Below, piece after piece: positions 18,102-27,549 of a DNA stretch of 64,000 nt. This DNA is from Oceanobacillus polygoni. Its GTDB lineage: Bacteria; Bacillota; Bacilli; Bacillales; Amphibacillaceae. Each line of letters starts with the position of its first letter. Position 1 is the first letter of the stretch. Location: contig NZ_PIJY01000045.1 of NCBI RefSeq assembly GCF_008304605.1, positions 110,215 through 174,214 of the forward strand, in the 5' to 3' direction. Below the pieces are notes generated by a model. It was not told the origin of the DNA. It saw only the letters and a program-made list of their open reading frames with translations, and did not search any database. Made by a program: the position numbers and the translations under genes.

Positions 18102-18407
18102 ATGGATTTTTCAATAAATAATGTTTCGCAGCCTATTCAATCTTTATCGAAGGTTTCGAATGCTGCACTAACGCCTGGAGAGGCACAAGCTAATTTTGCA
18201 GAAACGTTAAAAGGAGCAATTGACAACCTTAATTCTGTTCAGATGGAGTCAGATAATAAGACGGAGGCATTAGCTAACGGTAATATTGATGATCTCCATG
18301 AAGTGATGATTACTGCACAAAAAGCAAGTATTACGCTCGAAACTACCGTGCAAATCCAGAAAAAAGTTATCGATGCTTACAACGAAATAATGAGAATGTC
18401 GATATAA
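18102..18407 (+). CDS. fliE: Flagellar hook-basal body protein FliE
   Basis: Small 101-residue rod/MS-ring junction protein, the first axial protein exported. The C-terminal helix LHEVMITAQKASITLETTVQ and ending VIDAYNEIMRMSI are family hallmarks. AAGGAG precedes the ATG. An 80-bp spacer follows before fliF. Confidence 0.96.
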   Translation: MDFSINNVSQPIQSLSKVSNAALTPGEAQANFAETLKGAIDNLNSVQMESDNKTEALANGNIDDLHEVMITAQKASITLETTVQIQKKVIDAYNEIMRMSI

Positions 18408-18490
18408 ACTTCGAATAGCAACAACAGACAATCAAAAAGTAGTTTAATGATGAAATATCGATTACTTAATGCACTTTGGTGGGGGAAATT

Positions 18491-20080
18491 ATGAAGGAAA
18501 CTTTGTTGAAATGGAAAGAATCGGCGACTTTGTTTTGGCAGAATCGTTCAAAAAGCCAAAAAGGCCTCTTTCTTGGATCTGTTATGATTGTAATTTTATT
18601 TATAGTAGCTATTGCTTTTTTTAGTTCAAATTCACGATTTGTTCCATTATACAATAACTTGACTATTCAAGAGGTTGGACAAATAAAAGCAGAACTTGAT
18701 ACAAGAGGCATTCCTTACGAATTGAACAATGGAGGTACGAGTATTACTGTTCCTGAGGAGCAGGTAGAATCATTACTCGTTGATCTAGCTGGAATGGGCT
18801 TGCCAAACAGTGGGAATATTGATTATTCCTTTTTTAGTGAGAATACATCTTGGGGAATAACAGATAACGAATTTAATATCATGAAACTTGATGCAATGCA
18901 AACAGAGCTTGCTAATTTGATTAAGAGCATTGAAGGAATCAATAATGCACAAGTAATGGTCAATATGCCAGAAGAACCAGTGTTTGTTAGTGATGTGACG
19001 GGTGAGGCAAGTGCATCAATTGTATTGAACACACAGCCAGGGTACCAATTTCAAGGGAACCAAGTAGAGGCACTCTATCATTTAGTTTCAAAAGCAATAC
19101 CGAATCTACCAGCTGAAAATATTGTTATTATGAATCAATATTTCGAGTACTTTGATCGTAATTCACAAACTGTTTCTGGAGCTCAAGATACTTATGCTTA
19201 TCAGCAAACCGTGAAGAAAGATACTGAACGTGATATTCAAAGAAGATTGCAACAGATGCTTGGAACGATGGTTGGAATGGATAATGTCATTGTCTCTGTG
19301 ACTGCAGATGTTGATTTCACTCAAGAGAACCGAACAGAGGAACTTGTTGAGCCAGTTGATTTTGAAAATGTGGAAGGGATACCTGTGAGTCTCGAAACGA
19401 TTCAGGAATCCTATACGGGTGATGCTGCAACTGGTGATATTGTTGGAACGGGTGATGAGGATGTACCGAACTACCCCGCTGGAGAGGCTGGAGCAGGTGA
19501 ATATGAACTAGATAAGGAAACAATTAATTATGAATATAATCGTATTCGCAAGGAGATTGTTGAAAGTCCTTATAAAGTCCGTGATCTTGGTATTCAAGTT
19601 GCAATTGATAACACACGAACCACGAATGGAAATAATGTTGAGTTTTTAAGTGCACAGGAACAGAATGCAGTAGAACAAGGCGTCTCCTCAATTTTAAGTT
19701 CAATTGTAGGAGCAACGATTGATGCAGATTACGGAGAAATTATCCCAGAAGAAAAGATCTCGATTGTATTCCAAGAGTTTACAGAGACACCTTCAACAGT
19801 TAGTGCGACTTCTCCTGTTATCCCATCATGGATGTATATCGTCGGCGGAGTACTACTGATAGCTATTATCATTCTGATCATTCTATTAATCCGAAATAGG
19901 AGCAGTGAAGAGGAAATAATAGAAGAAACTGTTACGGAAAGCCCAGTTTTAGAAGTACCAGACTTACCGCAGGAAGAAGAATCTGACGCTGTTGTAAGAA
20001 GAAAACAATTAGAAAAAATTGCAAAGGAAAAACCAGAGGAATTTGCTAAATTGTTGAGAAGCTGGATTGGAGAAGATTAG
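18491..20080 (+). CDS. fliF: Flagellar MS-ring protein FliF
   Basis: Membrane ring protein that houses the export gate. The 529 residues have two membrane segments, one near residues 28-46 and one near 445-465. Between them are ring-building motifs, including IPYELNNGGTSITVPEEQV and LIKSIEGINNAQVMVNMPE. The C-terminal cytoplasmic tail RKQLEKIAKEKPEEFAKLLRSWI binds FliG. The start at 18491 has GGTGGGGGA upstream. Confidence 0.97.
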   Translation: MKETLLKWKESATLFWQNRSKSQKGLFLGSVMIVILFIVAIAFFSSNSRFVPLYNNLTIQEVGQIKAELDTRGIPYELNNGGTSITVPEEQVESLLVDLAGMGLPNSGNIDYSFFSENTSWGITDNEFNIMKLDAMQTELANLIKSIEGINNAQVMVNMPEEPVFVSDVTGEASASIVLNTQPGYQFQGNQVEALYHLVSKAIPNLPAENIVIMNQYFEYFDRNSQTVSGAQDTYAYQQTVKKDTERDIQRRLQQMLGTMVGMDNVIVSVTADVDFTQENRTEELVEPVDFENVEGIPVSLETIQESYTGDAATGDIVGTGDEDVPNYPAGEAGAGEYELDKETINYEYNRIRKEIVESPYKVRDLGIQVAIDNTRTTNGNNVEFLSAQEQNAVEQGVSSILSSIVGATIDADYGEIIPEEKISIVFQEFTETPSTVSATSPVIPSWMYIVGGVLLIAIIILIILLIRNRSSEEEIIEETVTESPVLEVPDLPQEEESDAVVRRKQLEKIAKEKPEEFAKLLRSWIGED

Positions 20081-20090
20081 GAGGGTAAAT

Positions 20091-21104
20091 ATGGCAAGAC
20101 AAAAAGGCGCTTTAACTGGAAAGCAAAAGGCAGCGATTCTTTTAATCTCCCTAGGTCCAGATGTCTCGGCGCAAGTTTATAAGTATTTATCAGAAGAAGA
20201 AATTGAAAAGTTAAGCCTGGAGATATCTTCTGTTAAAAAAGTAGATACAAATTTAAAAGAAAATGTGATGGAACAATTCCACCAAATTGCAGTTGCTCAA
20301 GACTATATTACACAGGGAGGAATTGGTTATGCGAAGACTGTATTGGAAAAGGCTTTTGGAAAACAGGAAGCATCGAATATAATCAACCGTCTAACTTCAT
20401 CCCTGCAGGTAAGGCCTTTCGACTTTGCAAGAAAAGCGGATCCTCAACAAGTCTTGAATTTTATTCAAGGAGAACATCCACAAACAATTGCTTTAGTTCT
20501 TTCTTACCTTGACCCGGAACAGGCAGGACAGATTTTATCTTCACTGCCACAGGAACTGCAAGCTGATGTAGCTAAACGGATAGCCACAATGGATTCAACC
20601 TCTCCTGAAATTATAAGTCAGGTAGAGCAGGTGCTAGAGAAAAACATCTCTGCATCTGTTTCAGAAGACTATACGCAAACTGGTGGGATTCAGGCGGTTG
20701 TTGAAGTGTTAAATGGTGTAGACCGAAGCACAGAGCGGACGATTCTCGATGCACTTGAAACGCAAGATCCTGATCTTGCAGATGAAATTAAAAAACGGAT
20801 GTTTGTCTTTGAAGATATTGTTATCTTAGATAATCGAGCAATTCAACGCGTCATTCGTGAAGTTGAAAATGAAGATCTTCGATTAGCATTGAAGGTTGCA
20901 AGTGATGAAGTTAAAGATGTTGTCTTCACGAACATGTCTCAGCGTATGGCAGAGACTTTTAAAGAAGAAATGGAATATATGGGACCGGTTCGACTGAGAG
21001 ACGTTGAAGAAGCACAAATGAGAATTGTAGCTATTATTCGTAGACTTGAAGATATAGGAGAAATTGTCATCGCTAGAGGTGGAGGAGACGATATCATTGT
21101 CTGA
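20091..21104 (+). CDS. fliG: Flagellar motor switch protein FliG
   Basis: C-ring protein that contacts the stator and sets rotation direction. The 337 residues match the family. The middle domain has the EHPQTIALVLSYL motif for FliM binding, and the C-terminal domain has the torque helix with DLADEIKKRMFVFEDIV and LRDVEEAQ. The start at 20091 follows TTAGGAGGG, 10 bp after fliF stops. The 3' end overlaps the start of fliH. Confidence 0.97.
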   Translation: MARQKGALTGKQKAAILLISLGPDVSAQVYKYLSEEEIEKLSLEISSVKKVDTNLKENVMEQFHQIAVAQDYITQGGIGYAKTVLEKAFGKQEASNIINRLTSSLQVRPFDFARKADPQQVLNFIQGEHPQTIALVLSYLDPEQAGQILSSLPQELQADVAKRIATMDSTSPEIISQVEQVLEKNISASVSEDYTQTGGIQAVVEVLNGVDRSTERTILDALETQDPDLADEIKKRMFVFEDIVILDNRAIQRVIREVENEDLRLALKVASDEVKDVVFTNMSQRMAETFKEEMEYMGPVRLRDVEEAQMRIVAIIRRLEDIGEIVIARGGGDDIIV

Positions 21105-21855
21105 TTCAGAAAATAAACAGCTCTTAAATCAGAAATTGATAAAAATTAAACCGATTCGCTCTATACAACATGCTATAGAAGACGACCCGGTTGATACAAA
21201 TAATGAAATAGAGACAGTCCAGCATGAAATTGAACAGATGCAACAGGAATTGCAGCATTTAGCTCAACAAAAAGAGGCATTACTTGAACAAACCAATCTT
21301 GCAATTGAAGAAGCGAAAAAAGATTGGGAGGAAACAAAACAGCAATTGATTGACAGTGCAAAGCAGGAAGGCTATCAAGCAGGATTTCTTCAAGGAGAAC
21401 ATGCGGGTAAAGCTGCCTATGAAGAAAAGCTGAATCAGGCTAATTTAATAATCGATGCAACTACTATTGATTATCATGCAACAATTGAAAAAAGTGAAGA
21501 AACGATTTTACAGCTTGCACTTAGTATTGCAGAGAAAATTATTGGTGAGGAAGTATCTGAAAATCCAGAAGCATTTCTAGGCATTATTCGTCAGGCCATT
21601 CAAGAATTAAAGGATCAATCGACCGTTACGATTTATTTACATCCGTCAAATTATGAATATGTCATCGGGCAGAAGGATGAATTAATGCGAATTTTAGAAG
21701 ATGATTCAACTCTAGCTATCTATTTGGATGAAAAGTTGAAGGAGAATACGTGTTTAATTGAGCATAGTTTTGGACAAATTGATGCGAGTGTTGACACACA
21801 ATTATCAAAAATCCGCGAAGCATTGCAGGATTACCTAATGGAGAAAAGGCAATGA
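21097..21855 (+). CDS. fliH: Flagellar assembly protein FliH
   Basis: Regulator of the export ATPase FliI. About 252 residues: an unstructured acidic N-terminus, a long Gln/Glu-rich coiled coil (about residues 35-130) with a GYQAGFLQGEHAGKAAYEE glycine-spaced section, and a C-terminal domain with IAEKIIGEEVSENPE. I prefer the TTG start at 21097, eight bases inside the end of fliG, because GGTGGAGGAGA lies upstream. The 3' end overlaps fliI by 4 bp. Confidence 0.88.
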   Translation: MSDSENKQLLNQKLIKIKPIRSIQHAIEDDPVDTNNEIETVQHEIEQMQQELQHLAQQKEALLEQTNLAIEEAKKDWEETKQQLIDSAKQEGYQAGFLQGEHAGKAAYEEKLNQANLIIDATTIDYHATIEKSEETILQLALSIAEKIIGEEVSENPEAFLGIIRQAIQELKDQSTVTIYLHPSNYEYVIGQKDELMRILEDDSTLAIYLDEKLKENTCLIEHSFGQIDASVDTQLSKIREALQDYLMEKRQ

Positions 21856-23174
21856 ATATATCTGATTACAAATCTGTTATAAAAAATGCTGCTACATATA
21901 AACATTACGGTAAAGTGTTGCGAGTTGTAGGATTGATGATTGAATCAGAAGGGCCAGCTGCCAACATAGGAGAAGTGTGTTATATTCATTCGTCTTCCAA
22001 TAATCGACCACCAATTGTATCAGAGGTAGTAGGTTTTAATAATGAAAAAATCCTCCTGATGCCATATGCAGAAGTAACGGAGATTGGTTCTGGCTGCCTA
22101 GTTGAATCAACTGGAAAGCCATTAACGGTTAAAGTCGGTCGATCGTTGATAGGTAATATTGTGAATTCACTTGGTCAACCATTGGATGATCAATCATCAC
22201 TTCCAAACGGACTATCTAACTATTTGACTGATCAATCTCCGCCAAACCCAATGACACGACCTCCGATAAGAGAGCCGATTCCAGTTGGAGTAAAAGCAAT
22301 TGATTCACTTCTAACAATGGGAAAAGGACAACGTGTTGGAATATTTGCCGGTAGTGGTGTTGGGAAAAGTACATTACTAGGAATGATTGCAAGAAATAGT
22401 GGGGCTGATATTAATGTTATTGCATTGATAGGTGAACGTGGTCGTGAGGTTCGTGAATTTATTGAACATGATTTAGGTGCAGAAGGTCTAAAAAAGTCAA
22501 TTGTTGTAGCTGCAACTTCAGATCAGCCAGCATTAATGCGGATTAAAGGAGCATATACTGCGACAGCAATTAGTGAGTACTTTAGGGATCTTGGTTACGA
22601 TGTCAATTTAATGATGGATTCTGTTACGAGAGTTGCAATGGCACAAAGAGAAATTGGCCTGGCAATTGGCGAGCCTCCAACGACGAAAGGATATACACCA
22701 TCTGTATTTTCCATCCTTCCTAAATTATTAGAAAGAACGGGAACGAATGAAGCTGGAACAATAACTGCTTTCTACACGGTTCTCGTTGATGGGGATGATA
22801 TGAATGAGCCAATTGCGGATGCAGTTCGTGGGATATTAGATGGTCACTTTGTGATGGACAGAAAGCTAGCAGAACGAGGGCAATTTCCTGCAATTAATGT
22901 TCAGAAGTCAGTTAGCCGTGTTATGAACATGGTTGCAACCGCAGAACAAAAACAAATTGCACAAGAGCTTCGCAGACTGATGGCAGTTTATGAAGATAAT
23001 CGTGAATTAATTAACATTGGTGCTTATAAACGTGGTACCAATCAAGAAATTGATCGAGCAATTTCCTATTATCCAAAAATCCAGGAATTTTTAAGACAAG
23101 ATGTATATGAAACAAATACGTTAGATGAGACGATTCAATTAATGAAATCACTGCTTAATGGAGGAATTGATTGA
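21852..23174 (+). CDS. fliI: Flagellum-specific ATP synthase FliI
   Basis: ATPase of the flagellar type III export apparatus, related to the F1 beta subunit. Walker A is GSGVGKST at residues 167-174. GERGREVREFIEHDL and LMMDSVTRVAMAQREIGLA are the conserved catalytic segments. The 440-residue length is standard. It overlaps fliH upstream (ATGA) and shares one base with fliJ (TGATG), showing tight coupling. Confidence 0.98.
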   Translation: MNISDYKSVIKNAATYKHYGKVLRVVGLMIESEGPAANIGEVCYIHSSSNNRPPIVSEVVGFNNEKILLMPYAEVTEIGSGCLVESTGKPLTVKVGRSLIGNIVNSLGQPLDDQSSLPNGLSNYLTDQSPPNPMTRPPIREPIPVGVKAIDSLLTMGKGQRVGIFAGSGVGKSTLLGMIARNSGADINVIALIGERGREVREFIEHDLGAEGLKKSIVVAATSDQPALMRIKGAYTATAISEYFRDLGYDVNLMMDSVTRVAMAQREIGLAIGEPPTTKGYTPSVFSILPKLLERTGTNEAGTITAFYTVLVDGDDMNEPIADAVRGILDGHFVMDRKLAERGQFPAINVQKSVSRVMNMVATAEQKQIAQELRRLMAVYEDNRELINIGAYKRGTNQEIDRAISYYPKIQEFLRQDVYETNTLDETIQLMKSLLNGGID

Positions 23175-23620
23175 TGGCCGAGATTATTGCATTATCAAAA
23201 ATATTGGACATTCGTGAAAATGAAAAGAAAATTGCGCAGAGGGCGTATAACCAATCGCTCGACTCCTTCGAAAAAGTGGCGACAGAATTGTATCATATCT
23301 TGCAAAAGAAAGAACGAGCCGAGGATTCATACGATCAATTTCTTCACGCACTAACACCAATTGAACGGATAAAAGAGCAATCTGCTTACATCGAACAATT
23401 AAATAGGCAAATTAATGATTTGCAGTTCCGTGTTCAGAAGGCTAGATCAGAAATGGAATCGAAGCAACACCAGCTTTCGGATGCACATGTGGAAGTAAAG
23501 AAGTTTGAGAAGATAATCGAAATAAGAAAAGAAACGAAAGCAAATATACAAAAAAAAATGGAAAATGCGTTTATGGATGAGATTTCAATTACACAATTTT
23601 TAAGCCATAAAAATAGGTGA
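23174..23620 (+). CDS. fliJ: Flagellar export chaperone FliJ
   Basis: A 148-residue, almost entirely coiled-coil protein that acts as the central stalk of the export ATPase and helps escort chaperones. The protein is rich in Glu, Lys and Gln with heptad spacing throughout, starting EIIALSKILDIRENEKKIAQ. The ATG overlaps the fliI stop codon in TGATG. Identified by position, length and helical character more than by motifs. Confidence 0.9.
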   Translation: MAEIIALSKILDIRENEKKIAQRAYNQSLDSFEKVATELYHILQKKERAEDSYDQFLHALTPIERIKEQSAYIEQLNRQINDLQFRVQKARSEMESKQHQLSDAHVEVKKFEKIIEIRKETKANIQKKMENAFMDEISITQFLSHKNR

Positions 23621-23625
23621 AGTAA

Positions 23626-24213
23626 ATGGATGAGAACACGAAAAAGAAAAAACGGAACCCGATTCTTTGGTTTTTATTTGCCGTTGTAATTCCATTAATC
23701 GTTATTATTACACTTGCGGTTATTATCATGGGAGTCGCGGGGTTCAATGTTATGGATTGGACGAAACAACAAGCTAGTACGATTCCTATCCTATCGAATC
23801 TTGTAGCATCAGATGAAGAAACACCCAAACAAGATGATTCACGTGCACAGGCAATTGTAAATGAGAAAGAGGAAGAAATTACGAGGTTAAATGAAACGAT
23901 TCGTGAATTGGAAGCTACAATAAATGAGCAGAATCAAGACATTATTCGATTGGAGAATAGCTTAGAAGATGCGTTGGAAGAAGAGGAAATGTTAGAAGAC
24001 GATTCTGCGGATGAATCTATCTCTATGGTTATTGATTCATTTGAGGAAATGAAAGGTTCGAAGGCAGCGTTAATCATTGAGAATCTGGAAACAGATACGG
24101 CGGTTTCGATTTTGCAGGAACTATCAAATGACCAACTTGCAACAATACTAGGAGCGATGAACCCTGAACTGGCTGCTGATCTGACGCAATTGCTTTTCTC
24201 TAATGGAAATTAA
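23626..24213 (+). CDS. ylxF: YlxF/MotE-like flagellar operon protein
   Basis: A 195-residue protein with a basic N-terminus, one membrane segment (about residues 13-36), a coiled coil rich in Glu (about 70-120) and a C-terminal MgtE_N-like helical domain ending in LQELSNDQLATILGAMNPELAADLTQLL. This architecture matches YlxF of Bacillus and resembles MotE, a stator chaperone in epsilonproteobacteria. The stator role is inference. It lies in the usual place between fliJ and fliK. Confidence 0.85.
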   Translation: MDENTKKKKRNPILWFLFAVVIPLIVIITLAVIIMGVAGFNVMDWTKQQASTIPILSNLVASDEETPKQDDSRAQAIVNEKEEEITRLNETIRELEATINEQNQDIIRLENSLEDALEEEEMLEDDSADESISMVIDSFEEMKGSKAALIIENLETDTAVSILQELSNDQLATILGAMNPELAADLTQLLFSNGN

Positions 24214-24241
24214 AAACGAGCTATCGAAAGGGGGTGAGAAA

Positions 24242-25555
24242 TTGATCAGTGTCGAAATGCTTTTACAACAGGTCCAGCCATCTAAATCGACCAATGCACA
24301 ATCGATTCCTGGTTGGAGACAAGAAATATCTGAACCTTTTCAACGTTTGTTAGATGAAAGTTTTGAGAATTTAGCTACGTATCAAAATCAAGAATCAGAT
24401 GAATTAGACAAAGAGATTGTGATAGATGATCTGTTACAACGGCTCAACATTGAAATTGATACAGAAAACCAAGAAAAGCCTTCAAATGCGTACTTAAAGG
24501 ATGAGCAGGAAAATGGAAGTGAACATTTAATGATAGCTCCTTCTACTTATCTCGACATAGAGGAGAAGAGTCCATTGCATAGCAATTTGCTTGGAGTTCA
24601 AGCTTTTCCAGTCGCCGATTTTTTGATAGGTACGGAACAAAATGTAATGACGAATACAGCTGTTAGCGAAGAAATAGACATTTTGCTCACCCAGATCCAA
24701 ACACTTATCTCTCAATTAGAAACAGAGGAAGAAGTTTGGAAAGCATCACCAAAAGTACTCGAACTACTTCATCAATGGCAGCATTTTAGTAAAGAAAAGG
24801 GAACACCGAATTCATTGTTGGCTGGACAAATGCCTTTGTACAGTGAAGAAACGAATTCGTTAAAAGCATGGAAAAATGAAGATACGAGAGAGTCGAAAAT
24901 ATGGAACTACATATTTGACACGTTCCAAAAGCGAGAACATTTTGCAGGGAAGCAACGGTACAATGCTGATTCTAATGTAACAGTTACGGATGTAGCAAAA
25001 TGGCTTGGGAATGCAATTGAAAAAGAAAATCTATCTGTTATGACTATCCAATCGAATCAGACAGTACCGATTTCTAACTTGGAGCAACATGTCATTCATA
25101 TTCATCCATTACAGCCGACGCAAAATGCGGAACAGCAACTTATGGACCAGTTTGAAAAAATTGTGGAATCAACTAAGTTGTCAGTTTTGCCTAATCAAAG
25201 GAATCATTTAACAGTATTATTAAGGCCCGATAACATGGGTGAAATGATGGTCCGGTTTACACAAGTAAATGGGGAAATACTGGTGAAAATATTAGTTACC
25301 TCAGCAGCTGCAAAAGAGATGTTAGAGTCAAACATCCATCAACTTAAGAACATGTTTTCTCCGCATCAGGTGGTCGTGGAGAGGCAAGATGCAAGTTTGC
25401 AGCAAACGGCAAATATGCAGAAAGAACAAGAGGATGGACAACTAACAGAACAAGAAAAACAGCAATCGGAGCAATCAGAACATAAAGATAATCAACAAAA
25501 CGAAGGTAGCTTTGAAAGTCAGTTTGAGGAGCTGCTGATGAATGAGAAGGTGTAG
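24242..25555 (+). CDS. fliK: Flagellar hook-length control protein FliK
   Basis: Molecular ruler that switches export from hook to filament substrates. About 437 residues with a long, poorly conserved N-terminal part and the conserved C-terminal domain containing LTVLLRPDNMGEMMVRF and ILVTSAAAKEMLESNI. It ends in a Gln/Glu-rich tail. The likely start is TTG at 24242 after AAAGGGGGTGAG; an ATG at 24203 inside ylxF is possible but lacks a site. flgD follows 3 bp later. Confidence 0.88.
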   Translation: MISVEMLLQQVQPSKSTNAQSIPGWRQEISEPFQRLLDESFENLATYQNQESDELDKEIVIDDLLQRLNIEIDTENQEKPSNAYLKDEQENGSEHLMIAPSTYLDIEEKSPLHSNLLGVQAFPVADFLIGTEQNVMTNTAVSEEIDILLTQIQTLISQLETEEEVWKASPKVLELLHQWQHFSKEKGTPNSLLAGQMPLYSEETNSLKAWKNEDTRESKIWNYIFDTFQKREHFAGKQRYNADSNVTVTDVAKWLGNAIEKENLSVMTIQSNQTVPISNLEQHVIHIHPLQPTQNAEQQLMDQFEKIVESTKLSVLPNQRNHLTVLLRPDNMGEMMVRFTQVNGEILVKILVTSAAAKEMLESNIHQLKNMFSPHQVVVERQDASLQQTANMQKEQEDGQLTEQEKQQSEQSEHKDNQQNEGSFESQFEELLMNEKV

Positions 25556-25558
25556 GAA

Positions 25559-26029
25559 ATGACAACAATTGATCCATCGTTATATTTGAGTAACCAACCA
25601 AAGACGAGAACACCAAGTGCAAACCTTGGTAAGGAAGAGTTTTTAAAAATACTAATGGTACAGTTACAGAATCAGGATCCTACAAGCCCGATGGATGATC
25701 GTGAGTTTATATCACAAATGGCAACTTTTTCATCATTGGAGCAAATGATGAATATGTCAAATTCAATTGAAATGCTTGTACAAAGTCAATTAGTCTCTCC
25801 TGTGATTCAGTACAGTCATATGATTGGTCAAGAGGTATCTTATATGGGTGTTGACCAAGAAACTGGTGAAGAGTTAGGAAAGGTTACTAGTAAAGTAGTG
25901 GCTGTAAGTCAAAGTGAAGGATGGGCAATATTAGAACTTGAAAATGGTGATAAAATCTACGCAGATGCAATTATTCAGGTTAGTGATCCAAGTACGAAGG
26001 ATGAAACTGGGAATGGTATAACGGAATAA
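25559..26029 (+). CDS. flgD: Flagellar hook cap protein FlgD
   Basis: Scaffold that caps the growing hook. The 156 residues contain the N-terminal signature LGKEEFLKILMVQLQNQDPT followed by DDREFISQMATFSSLEQM. It is a short form without a large Fn3-like insert, as in Bacillus. The gene starts 3 bp after fliK. Confidence 0.95.
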   Translation: MTTIDPSLYLSNQPKTRTPSANLGKEEFLKILMVQLQNQDPTSPMDDREFISQMATFSSLEQMMNMSNSIEMLVQSQLVSPVIQYSHMIGQEVSYMGVDQETGEELGKVTSKVVAVSQSEGWAILELENGDKIYADAIIQVSDPSTKDETGNGITE

Positions 26030-26041
26030 GGGGGAAAGGAT

Positions 26042-26413
26042 ATGGATCATCGGATTCATCAAGTCCCACAGCATGCATTACAATTTCCAACAATCAAATC
26101 ACATGAGTCAAAACAATCATCAATTTCATTTAAAGATATTTTATCACAAGAGCAAGGCTTGAAAATAAGTAAGCATGCATCACAACGATTAACGGAGCGA
26201 AATATTCAGATTGATGATCAGCAATGGCAAATGATTGGTGAGAAAGTGCGGGAAGCAAAGAAAAAGGGGATTACTGATTCACTTGTTGTCATGAACAATG
26301 CAGCACTTCTCGTAAATGCGAAGAATCACACTGTAGTGACAGCAATGGATCGTCAAGAAGCAACAAGTAGAATTTTTACAAATATCAATGGAACCATTTT
26401 AATGAATGACTAG
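26042..26413 (+). CDS. Flagellar operon protein (TIGR02530 type)
   Basis: A 123-residue protein found between flgD and flgE in Firmicute motility operons. The recognisable core is ISKHASQRLTERNIQ, followed by KVREAKKKGITDSLVVMNNAALLVNAKNHTVV (split here across the two halves of the domain). The molecular function is not established. It is cytoplasmic with no signal or membrane segment. The ATG is preceded by GGGGGAAAGG. Confidence 0.82.
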   Translation: MDHRIHQVPQHALQFPTIKSHESKQSSISFKDILSQEQGLKISKHASQRLTERNIQIDDQQWQMIGEKVREAKKKGITDSLVVMNNAALLVNAKNHTVVTAMDRQEATSRIFTNINGTILMND

Positions 26414-26494
26414 GCTGGACCCTTTTGGGAGGCCAATACATGCTGTTGACTGCCAGAGACAGCAAACTAAAACCATAAAAAGGGGATTAAAAAC

Positions 26495-27286
26495 ATGTTA
26501 CGTTCAATGTATGCAGGAATTTCAGGAATGAAGAATTTTCAAACCAAATTAGATGTTATTGGAAATAATATTGCCAATGTTAATACAACAGGGTATAAAA
26601 AAGCAAACGTGACTTTCCAAGATTTAATGAGTCAGACAACGACAGGTGCACAAGGTGCAACTGCAACACGTGGTGGAGTTAATGCTACCCAGGTTGGGCT
26701 TGGTTCTCAACTTGGTACAATTAGCAACATCCACACACAAGGATTTCAGCAGGTTACAAATAACCCGCTTGACTTGACAATCGAAGGTGATGGGATGTTT
26801 GTATTGCAGGAACAAGGAGGCACAACATATTATACAAGAGCTGGAAACTTCTATTTAGATGATAATGGAGCGATTGTTAATGCGAATGGATTGTACCTTC
26901 AAGGTGCAGCAGGGAATATAACAATACCAACTGATGCTCAAAGTTTCAGTATTCAAACAGATGGAACGATAAATTATATTGATGCTGCCGGTGCAACACA
27001 AGTCGCTGGGCAAATAACGCTTGCAAGCTTTTCGAATCCTGCCGGGTTAGTAAAGGACGGTAGCAATTTATACTTAGATTCACCTAATGCAGGTTATAAC
27101 GGTACAGTTACTCCTGAAGAGGATGGAGCTGCCTCCATCGTAAGTGGCTCACTTGAGATGTCAAACGTTGACCTTTCAGAAGAATTCACAGAAATGATTA
27201 CAGCACAGCGTGGTTTCCAGGCAAACACTAGAATTATTACAACCTCTGATGAAATTCTTCAGGAGTTAGTAAACTTAAAACGATAA
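26495..27286 (+). CDS. flgE: Flagellar hook protein FlgE
   Basis: Structural protein of the hook. The 263 residues show the axial N-terminus MLRSMYAGISGMKNFQTKL with DVIGNNIANVNTTGYK and the C-terminal motif MITAQRGFQANTRIITTSDE. The length equals the B. subtilis protein, which was once called FlgG in older annotations. An 81-bp spacer with an AAAAGGGG ribosome binding site precedes it. A strong AAGGAGG occurs right after its stop and may serve the next gene. Confidence 0.94.
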   Translation: MLRSMYAGISGMKNFQTKLDVIGNNIANVNTTGYKKANVTFQDLMSQTTTGAQGATATRGGVNATQVGLGSQLGTISNIHTQGFQQVTNNPLDLTIEGDGMFVLQEQGGTTYYTRAGNFYLDDNGAIVNANGLYLQGAAGNITIPTDAQSFSIQTDGTINYIDAAGATQVAGQITLASFSNPAGLVKDGSNLYLDSPNAGYNGTVTPEEDGAASIVSGSLEMSNVDLSEEFTEMITAQRGFQANTRIITTSDEILQELVNLKR

Positions 27287-27288
27287 TA

Positions 27289-27330
27289 AGGAGGTAGGGA
27301 GTACGTTGTAGCCGTACTCCCGCCATATAA
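27289..27330 (+). promoter_or_regulatory. Shine-Dalgarno separated from the swrD start by a perfect hairpin
   Basis: AAGGAGG (27289-27295) is the only good ribosome binding site before swrD, 35 bp from its ATG. Between them GGGAGTACG (27297-27305) pairs perfectly with CGTACTCCC (27313-27321). Folding would shorten the effective spacing to about 10 nt. A TAA directly before the ATG rules out an earlier in-frame start. Confidence 0.6.
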
Positions 27331-27549
27331 ATGATTACTTTAAAAAGGCTAAATGACGACGAATTTGTACTAAATGCCGTTTTAATTGAACAGGTTCAAT
27401 CGCTACCAGATACAACAATTTCATTAATTAATGGAAAAAAGATTGTAGTAAAAGACGAAGCCTGTGATGTTATACAGAAGATTACGGAATACTACCAACA
27501 AATTGGGTTAGCACAAGTACAATTAAAGGCTGGTGAAAAGGATGAGTAA
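27331..27549 (+). CDS. swrD: FlbD/SwrD family flagellar protein
   Basis: A 72-residue protein of the FlbD family; in B. subtilis SwrD (YlzI) raises flagellar motor power and is needed for swarming. The sequence ITLKRLNDDEFVLNAVLIEQVQ and DTTISLINGKKIVVKDEACDV follows the family pattern. It lies between flgE and fliL as in B. subtilis. It overlaps fliL by 8 bp. No Shine-Dalgarno sits at normal distance from the ATG (see the hairpin entry). Confidence 0.9.
   Translation: MITLKRLNDDEFVLNAVLIEQVQSLPDTTISLINGKKIVVKDEACDVIQKITEYYQQIGLAQVQLKAGEKDE

Noticed and set aside
26495..27286. Annotation as the distal rod protein FlgG
   Set aside because: Position after flgD and the 263-residue length match the Bacillus hook protein FlgE; FlgG-like rod genes lie elsewhere in Bacillus.
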